A DNA stretch of 64,000 bases from Mesodorylaimus sp. YZB2_4 (Eukaryota > Nematoda > Enoplea > Dorylaimida > Dorylaimidae). How positions within the stretch are numbered: position 1 is the stretch's first letter; every line of letters starts with the position of its first letter. Made by a program: the position numbers and the translations under genes. Below the pieces are notes generated by a model. That model ran no database searches, was not told the DNA's origin, and saw nothing but the letters and a program-made list of their open reading frames with translations. This document shows, piece after piece, positions 21,001 to 34,823 of this stretch. The stretch is taken from positions 1-64,000 of the forward strand of contig JASANH010000328.1 of NCBI GenBank assembly GCA_030248295.1. Direction: 5' to 3'.

Positions 21001-23967
21001 GACAGAAATCAAAATTATCCTTGGAATTTTAACGACTTGAACCCTGGAATGCAATTTTTTTAGTTTTTGCTGATTTTGGCTCAGATTCTCATTTTCCCTG
21101 ATTTTCGCAGGTTTTTCGCACATTTTTCAAACTGTTTTTAAGGTTTTTAAACCGGAACCAACCCTGCTCAGCCTGAGCCCTGTGATCGTACTGCATTCCG
21201 TTGCTTGCGCACACGGTTTGGAGGCAGCAATATTCAATCGACAGAGAAGGTCTCACGTTGGTTGCAGCGTCCCCGTTTTCTAGCAGGGGCACAAGTTTTT
21301 TAGTCTGACAGCCTGGCCGGCACTGGAGTTCAGTCCTCCATGATAATGTTGTTACAGCTCCTTGAATATCGGTTATTCCGCGCAAGCAAAACTCTTGCAT
21401 GTGTACCATGCTTACCCTTCGACGCTCCGCTGGGGTATACCACGCCCCATCCGATAACGCGTGGTAACTCTGTTGCACAGAGAACAAAACTCAATGAGAG
21501 GCGTTTCGCGCAAACCTCCCACTGCGCTAGCCAAGTTTACCTCCCGACTGTCATAAGGTTTTTGCACCTGAGCATCAGTGGGCGCGGCAAATTTAAAAAT
21601 ATTTGATTATCAGCAAGCTGACTCCTATAAAGTTACCGAGCAGCCTCTGTTCGCTGATTTTTCTTCAATTCGAGAATGTGACTTGTACTTTGTAGCTTGA
21701 CCCTGTATACTTGCTCCCTTGGTCCAGAGGCGCGGCTGGGTCAGGATTGCGGTGGGGCTCACCAACTTTTGGCTCATCGAGGATGGGGGAGGGGGGTCGG
21801 GATTTTCTTAGCTTTTCCATAGGGGGGTCACTAATTTTTGGCTTGTTTAGAGGGGGGGGTCAGACCCGTTTTTAAAAATTTTAACATTACAAAATTGACA
21901 ATTTGTCTAGCGTAGAGGGGGGTCACGGGGGCTACACCCCGCAGTTTCGGATGCTGCCTTAATGGATGTGCTTTGTACACTGATGAAAAAAACGAGCACT
22001 GTGCATAAAATAAAGCCTGCTGCACTGTCAGCACTGGACTACATTCAACAGTGGTCTATTTGAATTAGTCCTCAGCACACGATTTCTTACTTCAGAAACT
22101 AACGCACTAAAATTGGTGGTGCTTAACAATTCGACCAAATTGTTGCACAAGCAATACGACGTTATTACGCAAATTTTTGGTCGTATTAAACAGAAATTAC
22201 AGGTGAAGTGGTGTTTTCTGTCATTTGTCCCAAGCAATTATAAAAATTTTTGCATCAGGTAATTTCGTTCTCGGCGAATTTGCCTGCCGAAACACGAACG
22301 CGCGTAAAAAATCTTATGCACCGTCCGCTGCTTATTAGCATAGACAAAGAAAATATCGGGTTCGGGTCGGTCAGACAATTCTTCCTGCTCGAAAAAAATG
22401 AAGTGAGTGAGCAAAGTTTTATTATATAATTTTAAGTTTCCAGAAATCTCTTTTTGTAAACTTAGGATGAGAAAGTCCTGAGCGTATGCAGGTTGGTCCA
22501 AGAGGTGCAAGAAAAATGTGTCAAATCGGTCATATTCTGCAATACGCGTGGTCAGGTGGAGAAATTGAAGCAAGAAATAAAAGGAAAGTTGGGTAGTGGT
22601 ATTAAAGTGGAAGGTCTGGTAAGTAATTGGCAGTCTGGGTCTACTGTGGGCCCTGCGTGTAGCGTTCGTTAGGGATCGGGATCGGGACTTGCTTAATCCC
22701 GACTGGAATCAGGGGCGATCAGGGATCATCAGCCTGAGTAGCCAGCAAATACAGAGCCAAAAACCTCCATTTCCTTCGATTATTTTTTTGTACAGTATTT
22801 ATCATAGCATTCGAAATCAGGCAAGCAAAAAAGCGGAGAACCAGTCACAATCAGCAAACAAATCCTTTCTTTTTTCTTAATCAATTTAATTATCAGCCAA
22901 AGTTCAGCTTTCCCTTCTGGAATTCCCATTCCATTGCTCTCCCGTTCCCCTCCTGAAAATCTCCACAGCATTCAATCCCGATCGGGATCCTGAACGAACG
23001 CTACCTGCGTGAGGGGTGATGGTTGGAGCTTCTCCCCGGTTCAGTGTGCTCGAACTTATCACCTTGAGAGTTGTCCCGTGAGGCCTTCGTCTTACCGTAA
23101 GTGTAACTCCTGTGGTCGGCGGGTCTGTCGAGGATGGCTGCGGAGAATGGTGGCAAGTAAAGCAGTCGGGTTGATGTTTCACTGGTCTCTGTGAGATTCC
23201 AGAGTTTGCTGATTCGAGTTACAAGAAACTTGGGTGGGTGAGTGAGGTCTTTGGGATCTTGTCGATTTCGGACTCGCGGAGATGCGTCGTGGGGATGGGG
23301 CGGGATGTTACATGGACAACCCCCTAGTCAAGGAAGCGGCTTCATTATTTTGTAACGGCCTAGGTGGCAAGTTCCGAGCACCAGGGGGTGGCTTTGCGTC
23401 ATCTTTTGTAAGAAACAAAGGCGGCAGGCTCCAAGCACCATTGTGGGCGTGTCACTCAGAGAATCGTGCTTGTAAGGGATGATCATCCAAGCCCCCTCTG
23501 CCTCACACGTCAGGCGCCCAGTTACTGGTGAATGCTCACTCTAAAATCTGACCCCCTAATCTTCCCAGTCTACTCCCGTCGTTCACTACCATTTTCGTTA
23601 CAGCACGCGGGAATGACATCGGAAAAACAGCGATTGAGTATGGATGGGTACCGCTCCGGATCAATCGATGTATTGATCGCGACTGATCAATCAGCAATGA
23701 AGATCGAGATGGAATCGGTGCGTTTTATCATCAATTACGATTTGCCATCAGTTCCATCTTATATTACCTGGTAGGATAATAGTTCAGCCCTATAAAACAC
23801 GGTTAGCAAAGAAGCTTTTTAGTGTTGGTCGAAAGAGTCGCACGGATGAAATCTCGATCGTGATCAACATTGTGACGGCATCTGAAATTCATCATTTGAG
23901 GGAAATTGAGCAATTCTACAAGGTCAATATTGGGCGAATGCCTCAGGGTGTGTTTCGCATGTTGTGA
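18001..23967 (+). CDS. eIF4A-derived protein with lost helicase motifs
   Basis: Ten exons (18001-18065, 18318-18402, 18600-18726, 18939-19081, 19161-19323, 22096-22202, 22259-22402, 22466-22618, 23604-23770, 23823-23967), all GT-AG, make an open 432-residue protein. Exon number, order and all nine intron phases equal those of the true eIF4A at 26.8-29.5 kb, so it is a DNA-level duplicate, not a retrocopy. The fold is traceable end to end, but catalytic motifs are replaced: GSGTGKK for SGTGKT, VTDNHL for PTRELA, GGPEF for GTPGR, NNST for DEAD, SAN for SAT, TDQSAMKIE for [17 protein letters not shown] for HRIGRSGR. The Q-motif (GFEKPTGFQQ) and motif IV region (VIFCNTRG) survive. The N-terminus is acidic (SESDDDASSE). 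Such a protein should not hydrolyse ATP; it may bind RNA, eIF4G or another eIF4A partner. A decaying pseudogene is the alternative, but no stop or frameshift was found. Intron 5 (2.8 kb) is full of transposons. Confidence 0.88.
19398..20312. mobile_element. Inverted-repeat element with nested insertion, in intron 5
   Basis: Outer inverted ends: 'agcgttcgaccggggcc' near 19400 and its counterpart 'ggtcgaacact' near 20300, both followed inward by C/G-rich 'ccccgacccc' text. Inside, at about 19789-20200, lies a second inverted pair (ccagcatcgaccgatccc and its complement ending 'ggtcgatgctgg') with GATCGG-rich arms. No transposase ORF is present. Confidence 0.65.
20340..20518 (+). mobile_element. 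180-bp hairpin MITE family, copy 4
   Basis: Same orientation as copy 1 (9575-9756), in intron 5 of the eIF4A-like gene. The inner stem 'gagac-ttcg-gtctc' is perfect here. Confidence 0.85.
20723..21962. mobile_element. TTAA-flanked element (piggyBac-type non-autonomous)
   Basis: TTAA at 20723-20726 and again at 21959-21962 flank inverted ends containing GCAGCATCCGAAAC. The interior of about 1.2 kb is G-run-rich ('ggggggtc' repeated near both ends) and A/T-rich in the middle, with no transposase. TTAA target duplication is the hallmark of piggyBac-type elements; the family assignment is inferred from that alone. Confidence 0.65.
22660..23006. mobile_element. MITE with TAGCGTTCGTT ends, in intron 8
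   Basis: Starts 'tagcgttcgttagggatcgg' and ends with the complement '…gatcctgaacgaacgcta'. The arms are G/GATC-rich and the centre is A/T-rich; no ORF of note. Sister copy at 31114-31521. Confidence 0.8.
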
Positions 23968-24339
23968 TCAGGGGCTCGCATGAATCGAAGGATCTCAACT
24001 GGTTAATACACTTTTTCTGATGGTTTGTTATCACTGCAGCTTTCCATTGAGATGTACAGTATATGTAGCCATCCTTGATCGAAGTCTTTTTCTGATGGTT
24101 ATTGGTCCGTTGATTTACCGAGCATAGTCAGCAATGACTGGCGTTTGGGATCAAGTTATCGTGTGTGTATCTGCAGTCAAATAAATTTGAATTCTAATTT
24201 CCCGCAGTTTTTGTTTGCTGGTGTAAGCAGTTTGAGTGTGCTCTAAACACGGTATGCAAATTTTTGACATTTTCGAGCTTTTCGAGTGAAGAGAACACGA
24301 ATCGATATAGATCAAATCAACATAAAAAAGTCGATTAAA

Positions 24340-26493
24340 ATGGATCCGTCTCAGTCATCTTCACTGTCCACTTCACCTTCATCTGAGCTTCGTCCAATGA
24401 CGCGTTCAAGAAAAGACAGCGATGTTTCGGACGACACGAATGTTCAAGCCACGAATGACGACGCCAGCGAAAGTAAATATTCGGCTGTTACATTGGGATA
24501 TTGGAACGATCCTTACATCACCTATTTCGTGCGTCGTGCTGAACGTAAATCACCCGAAATTCATCGCGGTTATTTTGCACGAGTCAAAGCTGTTCGAATG
24601 ATTGTCGATAATTTTTTGGAATTGTTCGAAAATAAATCGACTCAAATTATCAATCTCGGATGCGGATTCGATACATTATTTTGGCAATTGAGAAACGCTA
24701 ATGATCCTCGATTACCAAATTTATTCGTTGATGTCGATTTTTCGACTGTTACGGCAAAGAAAATTCATCACATTTTAAAACCATCATCGCCGTTACGAAA
24801 AAGTATCGTGGATGAAAGTAAGAGTGATTTGTAAATGGATGGCAGTGAAATTCTGTTTCCTCTGAGTCCACTGCTTTTGTATCCTACGACTGCTGACTTT
24901 TGCTCTGTCATCCTGTATATCACTTTGAAACTTGTTTTCAGTCGGTTCCAGTCATTGCAGGTGACAAAGTTCGTGAAATTGGGCACAAGTGTTTATACGG
25001 TCTCATTTATCGATTGGTCGGTGCCGATATTCGTAACGTAGGAGAACTGAACCGCCAATTGATCGAAGCAGGGGTCGATTTTGAACGTCCCACATTATTC
25101 ATCGCCGAGTGCGTTTTGGTCTACATGACTCCCGATCAAGGAAATGATTTGATAAAATATGCTGCTGATCGATTTTCTCGTTCGTATTTCCTCAATTACG
25201 ATCCAGTAAGGAAGCAATACCCGTTTCTGTTTCCTTGCCACTGAATGTGTACTTTTTATTGTAGGTCAACATGAAAGACAAGTTCGGCGATATTTTTAAA
25301 GAAAATATGTACACACGAGGGCTTCTGTTGGCCGGTGTCGATGCTTGCGGGTCTTTGGATGATCAAGGGCAACGGTTCCGTTCGAATGGTTGGTGCGAGG
25401 CGCAGGTTTGGACTCTTCGAGATGTTTATTCGAAATTTCTGCCAAGGGAAGACATAATGAGGTAAGGCAGGTCCATTGAACTAGCGTTCGTTCGGGATTG
25501 CCCGTCCTGAACACGATCCCGCGATCCCACCCCTGAACGAAATCATTTCGTGTAAAATGTGTCCCTTCACCCTAGAGTGCGCATAAGCGTTTGATGATGT
25601 GGTAAAACATGATCATAAACATCCCGACGAAAAATGATTTTTCAGATCGATTGATTTTGACTCTTGTATCCCCCATTCTATCAATTGAATCCTGTCGCCA
25701 GTCCCTAAGCATCAGAAAAGGCCGTCTTTGCTGCATGTACATTACCACGTGTGTGTGTGAGGACCAAGACCAATAGAAAGGCTGGTGGGCAGGAAGCCGG
25801 GGCCTGCACGGGTATGAAAATCGTACCCGCTGGACGGCCTCTGTACCCGGACCCGGCGACTCTTACCCAAACCCGTACGCATACGCGGCGGGTACGGGTA
25901 TTGGTAACCATGCAGGGGTTTGGAAGGAAGGCAAGTACGGTTTTCGAACGTCGATTGTCAATTACACTTGTTTTGGTTTAGTCCAGACGTACCAGGCGCA
26001 TTTTGTATGTGCGCCTGTTTTTCCTTTAGCCAGGATTAGTTTCTGCTCAGATTTCTGCCGGCATTGCTGGCGCCAGATAACTTGGACTCTTTCCTGACTC
26101 GTGGATCGACTGGTGCTGGCTGTAGCCTAGCTTACAGTGCTGTAGGCTGTGCAGATACTTGGGGATCTTGGCTGGGTATATCCTTTTGTGGCCCTCGACG
26201 TGCTATCGTCTATCGACATACAGCACGTTCTGGGCTACAGCAGATGATCAGTCAGGTGAGGAAGCCAATGGGTGGGGGCCGCTGATTGTAGCAGGAGTCC
26301 CTCAGTTGCAGTGACTGCTGATTGCGGATGTGAAGAGACATACTGTATCACGTGCATTTTTTCACTCATTCTTTTCAGAATCGAGCACATCGAACCACTG
26401 GACGAGAAGGAACTATTGGATCAATTGCTCGACCACTATTCTATCGCCATTGCTCGCCGAGATTCGAGTTTGCCCCTCGTGCAGTTCCCTTGA
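24340..26493 (+). CDS. LCMT1: Leucine carboxyl methyltransferase 1 (PP2A C-terminal methylase)
   Basis: Four exons (24340-24817, 24961-25205, 25265-25461, 26379-26493) close in frame to 344 residues, near the 334 of the human enzyme. LCMT1 methylates the terminal leucine carboxylate of the PP2A catalytic subunit using S-adenosylmethionine, promoting holoenzyme assembly. Family blocks are clear: VQATNDDA, LGYWNDPYI, APEI-like SPEIHRGYFARV, the SAM loop NLGCGFDTLFW, VGADIRNV, the signature AECVLVYMTP, LNYDP, LLLAGVDACGSL and the C-terminal acidic helix (DEKELLDQLLDHY). The N-terminal 30 residues are Ser-rich and poorly conserved. Intron 3 (0.9 kb) carries dispersed repeats. It starts 372 bp after the eIF4A-like gene on the same strand and ends 311 bp from the convergent eIF4A gene. 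Confidence 0.95.
25485..25550 (+). repeat. Solo fragment of the TAGCGTTCGTT family
   Basis: 'tagcgttcgttcgggatt' followed after about 45 bp by 'cctgaacgaa'; an internally deleted copy of the elements at 22.66 and 31.11 kb, in LCMT1 intron 3. Confidence 0.6.
25551..25625 (+). repeat. Short dispersed element (…cttcaccct…gtggtaaaacatga), copy 2
   Basis: Cleanest single copy: 'aaatgtgtcccttcaccct', 'agtgcgcataagcg', 'tttgatgatgtggtaaaaca' in order. It shows the unexpanded form of the unit that makes the 12.16-kb minisatellite. Confidence 0.7.
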
Positions 26494-26804
26494 CGCACTG
26501 TTGTACTCATTATCTGTTCGTCTCGATCGTTGATGTGTGCCAAGGGCCAGGTGCAACCAGTATTTCATTTTTAACAAAAGACGTAAACCGTTACCATTGG
26601 AAAGGCGATACAGGATAGCGGCCAAAGAGCATACATCAAAATTTCATTTTTTTCTGGTCAATATTTTAGTAAAATTTTTCGATCTTCCACAATGAAACAC
26701 CAAAAAGAAAACAATTATTTTGAAAAAAGTTCGCGCCTAGTATGGACCAACACACACCGGCAACGCCTCGGTGACAACCCCCTCTCTGCCCAGCCCTCTA
26801 TCGT

Positions 26805-29549
<2,745 letters not shown>

Positions 29550-30298
29550 ATTGACTCCGTTTTGAAATATTGAAAAGTATCTTTAAGAAAAAGAATTCTT
29601 TGAAAACGCGGAAATCAAGCGTTGCTCAACGTGAGTGAAGCAAAACGAGTTTTGCAAAAGAATGTCACGAAATACATGGTGTGGGCCGTGGCGCGCACAG
29701 GAGGCAACCTGAAAATCAGTTCCTGTTTGTCATAAGTATTTCGACAGGTTTACGTTATGATCCTCCTTGAACCTGAACATCGCTCCGCTTACTTCAAATA
29801 TTTTTAATGAAGAGTGTAAAGTGAAACTCTGGTTTGGCAGGAATCATGCGAGAAGTGCCAAACAGAATGAGAATGTCAGAACCACACTTTGTACTTGGAT
29901 GTTTCAGACTAAATCAAGAGCTCGTAAATATATCAGGCGTGATTGTGCAGGTGAATGTGCAAAGTGAAATGCGCGGATTTTACAGCATTTTTGGAATCAA
30001 ATACACGCCCGCTGGTGAGTGTACCTACGCTGATTTTCAGTCAAATCTCCCATTTTCTCATACGCAATCGGAGCATGCGCTAAACCAGGGATAAATAACT
30101 AGAAATAACAAAGCTGATTTTAAAACCACCTAAAACAGCCAAAATCAAAACAAGATGTCACTGCTAATGAGTAAAGCTGAGTAAAGCAATTAGCTCAAGA
30201 AGGAATGCACGAATGCATATCAAATCATTGCCCATAAATCAAGAATATCGCAAGTAATGAGAATGCTAAAACGTAAAGTACATTAGAATGGAAGACAT
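29550..30298. other. Intergenic between eIF4A and LIN-7
   Basis: Should hold the eIF4A promoter. A + strand ORF near 29834-30094 has no recognisable domain and is not called. Confidence 0.4.
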
Positions 30299-33200
30299 CT
30301 AAGAACTGGGACCAGCTGGCGACTGGGGAGTTGGTGTTACGCGTCGATTCAACGATCCAGTACCCCCTGCACCTCCAGCACCGGCAGCTGCAGCAGCCGC
30401 AGCGGCAACTTGACGTTGGCGATCGAATCGACGTTCCATTTCTTCCAATAATTTAGGTGTATAGCGTACGACCAATTTGACAGTGCCGATTGCATTCTTT
30501 AGTAGTTCGACTGCCTTCTCGTGGCACTCGCCTTCCACGTTGACCCCATTGACTACGATTAGCTGATCACCACGACGAAGTCCCCCATGACGATCAGCAA
30601 CACCGCCCGGTATGATTCGACTGATATAAATCGGACTGTTTTGCTCACGACCGCCCATCACATTGAAACCGAGTCCTTCGTCCGTTTTTGGTAATTCGAC
30701 AACTCGTGGATGAGCATGCCCTTCAGCTGCAGCAAATGCTGCGACAGTTGCCTAAAATATCGCTGATGTAAATCAAACCAGCACTTTCAAAAATGCATTA
30801 AACGCAAAAACATTGTGTTGTGGGTCAAGAAGTGGGACTTACAGTACATTATGCATGAGTAACCACAGGTTCTTGTTTTACCACATCACCAAATGCTAGC
30901 ACACTCCAGACAGTGCTCACTGAACGTGACCGCGCGCGTGCAAGGAGAACGCCGATATATTTGGCCACAGACAGGCCGAGCCACAACCAGCCATCCACCA
31001 ATAGGAACAACCAAGCGCGCCCAGGCCGCGGGACAGAAGTACCAGGTAACGAGAAAGACAATTACAGACTTGAGCCTCTTGGACCAGGCGAATCATTCCC
31101 TGTACATATATGTATTAGCGTTCGTTCGGGATCCCGAACCCGATCCCGATCAAAAATGGTCGGGATTGAATGTTGTGGAGATGTGTGAAGAAGGGGAAGG
31201 GGAGAGGAAGGGATCGGCAAGGGAGTGTTCCCGAAGGGTAAGCTGGAAAAACTTTGGTGGATGATTGAACTGGTAAAGAAGAAGTGAGGGATTTGTTTGC
31301 TAATTGGTGACTAATTCTAGGTCTTTTTGCTTGCATGATTTTAAATGCCATGATAAATACTGCGCATAAAAGTTTTTAGCTCTATATTTGCTGGCTACTT
31401 GGGGCGGGTTGTAGGTTACCTACAACGGAGTAAAAGTGAAAAAATAACACTCTAAAAATCCCGATCCCGGTCCCGATCCCGGCCGGGATTGAGCGAAACC
31501 CGATCCCGAACGAACGCTAATACGTATGCCCCTTCAATCTTGAGTGCGACTATCATGTGGTAAACATAGGATAATCACGCCAAGCAGAAGTACTTTGAAT
31601 TAAAGCAGATGGCTTCAAAATCAAAATGACTGACATCAGGCCTCCCAGTCGGGAAATAATATCGACCTCCCCATCGCACAGGGATAGGACAGAATGGGGT
31701 AATAAAAAACGGTTATTACATCGTTTCCAAACTTGTCACCCACTCACCTTCGCGGTCGCATTGGCCCGTACTTCGGGGCTTCCCTCGATATCCACCGTTT
31801 CGTAAACGTGTTCGTAAACTTCGCGAACAGAATTGAAAAAATCACTTTGAAGCACTTTTTGTAACGCGGCAAGTTTGGGTGACTGGATTTCTCCACCTGT
31901 AAACAAAAAGTATCTGAAGATAGCGCGCAGGTCGGGGCCCACCGTTGCTTCTAAATATACGTCCAGAATGCCGTTAAATAGATAATTTGGGTATTTTCGA
32001 AATAGGGCCCATTCAAATACGACGTCGGCGCTAGGGGGAGGAAGGAGGGGATGGGAACAGCATCAAAATGAGGAAAAACAATACGAAAAATGGGACGATC
32101 AAAGCTAAACCGAGGTGGTTTTTTACACTAGATATATTCCAACGTGTTATCTTTCTCAGGCTTCTCCTGTCAGGGTCTAAGTGTAGTCTTGTGAGCTCTC
32201 AAACGCCTACTACTTTCAGGCAATCTTTTTCGAATTTTTTAGTGATATCGTGGGTTCATGTCAGTGACCATCTTGTAGAGGCTGTGTGCTCTATCAACTG
32301 AATGTATAGGTTTTGCTGCTGCTTTTATTGGATCTATATTTTTTCTTTCCGAGTTGCTAATAGCTTTCTATTGCATCTCAAAAATTCAAAAAACGTCGAG
32401 AAGAATCAAGAATCAAGCTGTGAAGCCATGTTTGCATTATAGAGCACATTTTTCTCAAAAAACCTCTTCTAATACTGTATTGACTTACGTATACAGTCGA
32501 GTCCACTCATAGTCACACCCGATAATGTCACACCCCAGTTATTATCACAGGTTGTCAAAGTCCCGAATTTTTCCCCCACACTTTGTGTATATTTTGAGTT
32601 CGCTTATAATCACGCTGAATTTAATCCAGTCCGCTTATTGTCACATAAATTTCTTGGCCGGGCGGGATAAGTATTCAAAAAAGCGTCACATTTACAGTCT
32701 TGGCAGTCCGAAACAAGTGCAAAATCGTCAAAAAAAAAGATTTCTCGCAAGAAAACTCTTGCATGAAGGCACCTCATGCTTCAGCTTCGATAAGACTGAT
32801 CCTCAAAATTTTGATCTTTCTGATTACAAAGACTGTCTGAAAAGCGTTTCGCATTTCAAAAGGTACAGTAGAATACACACGAAAATGGTCTGAAACGGCG
32901 ATCAAACTCAAAAAAGTAAAGTTTTGGCCATGCTAGTGCGTACTTCGGTTTAAGTCACAGTCCGGATATTGCCTTATTTTCCTCCCGTCCGGAGCTGATG
33001 ATACTAAGCGGACTCGACTGTATAGGCCCAACGTTAGTCACGGAAACTTTTGAAAAAATTACCGAAAATGGCGGTGGTGATATTAACATAGGATGCTAAC
33101 ATAAGCAGCGGCGCAGTCAGGTGCGCCGATAAGGGTTTTACATCAGTTAAAATGTCTTTACTCCCCTTTGAATTTCACATAGAGGGTATCGGATTGTACA

Positions 33201-33517
33201 GCATCGAAAGGGGGTCACTTGCAAGACGATAAAAAAATAGGGGGGAGAGGGTCAAAAATTGCTAATTTGCATAAGACGTCGTATGTGAACGGCTTTATAC
33301 TCAGAATTAAGGCTAGGGTACAAGTGTGAGAGAAGGTTAGGCCTAGGCCAATACAAACAACGAAGTAGGAAAATCTACAAGGCCTACGTACAGAGTGTGT
33401 CTAGATCACCTCTCATTTTTTCCTTCTTGTATTGGTACCTAACTTACTTCTTTGCAATGCGTCTAATAGTTGAATTGCTCGATACACATCTCGTTCCAAA
33501 TTTAGTGGTTCTGCCAT
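30299..33517 (-). CDS. lin-7: LIN-7 (Veli/MALS) L27-PDZ scaffold
   Basis: Three exons (33517-33448, 31896-31748, 30751-30299) close in frame to 223 residues. LIN-7 joins LIN-2/CASK and LIN-10/Mint to position receptors and channels at epithelial junctions and synapses. The N-terminal L27 domain is split over exons 1-2 ([46 protein letters not shown]). The exon junction [16 protein letters not shown] and the PDZ domain follow ([19 protein letters not shown] with the carboxylate loop [53 protein letters not shown]). The last 40 residues are an Ala/Gly-rich then Pro/Ser tail, longer than in many orthologues. The 1.55-kb first intron contains a Tigger-like MITE and the second intron other repeats. 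Confidence 0.96.
30846..30906 (-). repeat. Short dispersed element, copy 3
   Basis: Reverse complement of the 'gtgatgtggtaaaaca' end of the element at 25.55 kb, in LIN-7 intron 2. Confidence 0.5.
31114..31521. mobile_element. MITE with TTAGCGTTCGTTCGGGATC ends
   Basis: Inverted ends 'attagcgttcgttcgggat' and its complement enclose about 400 bp of GATC-rich arms and an A/T-richer centre, in LIN-7 intron 2. It is the best-preserved copy of the family also seen at 22.66 kb and 25.49 kb. Confidence 0.85.
31524..31580 (+). repeat. Short dispersed element, copy 4
   Basis: 'gccccttcaatcttgagtgc' then 'atcatgtggtaaacata', directly abutting the MITE end at 31521. The two families may have inserted in each other's vicinity. 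Confidence 0.5.
32494..33020. mobile_element. Pogo/Tigger-type non-autonomous element
   Basis: Starts CAGTCGAGTCCACTCATAG and ends with the complement CTAAGCGGACTCGACTG, each flanked by TA. CAGT-starting ends with TA duplication are typical of pogo/Tigger elements of the Tc1-mariner superfamily. A 122-codon ORF inside is not recognisably transposase. It lies in LIN-7 intron 1. Confidence 0.75.
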
Positions 33518-34730
33518 ATTTGGTGGACAAGTCGGTCAAGCCCTGCCGGTCGTAAGTATGCTATCGGCGGAATCGACGCAAGGAAGATACTGTAGTAATG
33601 CACGATTACGCACCCTGATCTGCAGGTACGCTGTATTTGATTTGTTTGCGCGGGAAATTCTTTAAAGGCGGGGTTGTAAAGATACCTTATTGCGCGCGCC
33701 TTGTGTCTGCGCTGTCAGTCCTTTTTCGCTTTGGGCTGATCTTCATTGCGCAGAAAAAAACTATTTTTTAACATAGCACCTTGTAAAGAGGCATTCCCAC
33801 CAAACTTTGAAATTCAAATCTTTATCTGCATTAGCAAGTATGTTAGATTGTCAGAAAATACAGAATAGTTAAATGTTTTGCCACTAGTTTCCTTGGGTGT
33901 TCCTACATTCTAAAATATATGCATACCTTTTTCTTTGCGTTATACGAGAGGATCAAGATTAGGCAGTACTTTGCCTCGTTCTGCAATGATTTCTCAGGTT
34001 CGACAGCATGAACTATAGGAAATTCTGAAACATCTCGCCTTGCAGAGCGTGAAATGCCCACTGAAATTTGTGTGGTTGTAGGCATTGGCCGAAATGTACT
34101 TAGAGAGATATTGACTCGCAAATCCAACTGCACAATTCGGGCAAAAATTTGGTTTCGGTTTCCCAATTATCTTAATGATAACGAACAATCGAGAGACCTC
34201 ACTTCTGTACTTATTTTACTTCTTTACTAGAAACTTGACATTTCAGTTTTCGACCATCCTTAAAAATTTTAACTGCGGAGTTGGCTAGAAAATTTGATTT
34301 TTTTTCATTTAACTTTTTATCGTCACGTTCACTCAAGCAAAAAAATTTATGCAGCCAAAATTATCGTTTTTCAAGGCCATGCTCGAACAGAAAGTCTGCT
34401 ACCATGAGTGTTCTCCAAAAAAAGTCACACCAAGGGGATAGGAAACAGAAACATCCTCTCCACCGCTAACGCTATCACCCCACTCGACACACGTAAGTAG
34501 TATTTGGAGTTGCCCGTATAACTGGTTTCCCTCAACAAGCATCCCACCCGCTGTGCCTCATCGATCTGTCTACCTGCCTCCCTCATTCTGGAACAAGCAA
34601 GACCGCACTGTCACCTGTCACGTGATCACATGATGCGTGACGCACCCTCAACTACGTCAAAGAAGCATGAGAAACATGGCTGAGTCATGGCATGTGGCCT
34701 GATTCCAGTGTTTACGTCCTTGAGGACTAG
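33518..34730. other. Divergent intergenic region between LIN-7 and the CYSTM-like gene
   Basis: Contains the LIN-7 promoter on one side and the CYSTM-like promoter on the other. A - strand ORF near 33994-34188 has a CPNC word but no complete zinc finger. The overlapping CACGTG / CACATGATGCGTGAC cluster at about 34619-34644 may be transcription-factor sites. Confidence 0.4.
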
Positions 34731-34737
34731 TATATAA
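34731..34737 (+). promoter_or_regulatory. TATA box of the CYSTM-like gene
   Basis: TATATAA followed by GCGGGG, 87 bp before the ATG; the spacing leaves a 5' UTR of about 60 bp starting near 34760. Confidence 0.65.
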
Positions 34738-34823
34738 GCGGGGCAGTATTTGTCACTGGCAGTCTTGTACTTTGAGAGGATCACGAAAAGTCGAATCGAA
34801 GTTTGCGTGGTTTTCTTGAAAGC

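Noticed and set aside
18001..23967. Processed or decayed pseudogene explanation for the eIF4A relative
   Set aside because: All introns and phases are retained and the frame is open over 432 codons; a retrocopy would lack introns and neutral decay would usually add stops. Relaxed constraint cannot be fully excluded.
29834..30094. 86-residue ORF upstream of eIF4A
   Set aside because: No domain; the GTGAGT near its end is not matched by a convincing next exon.
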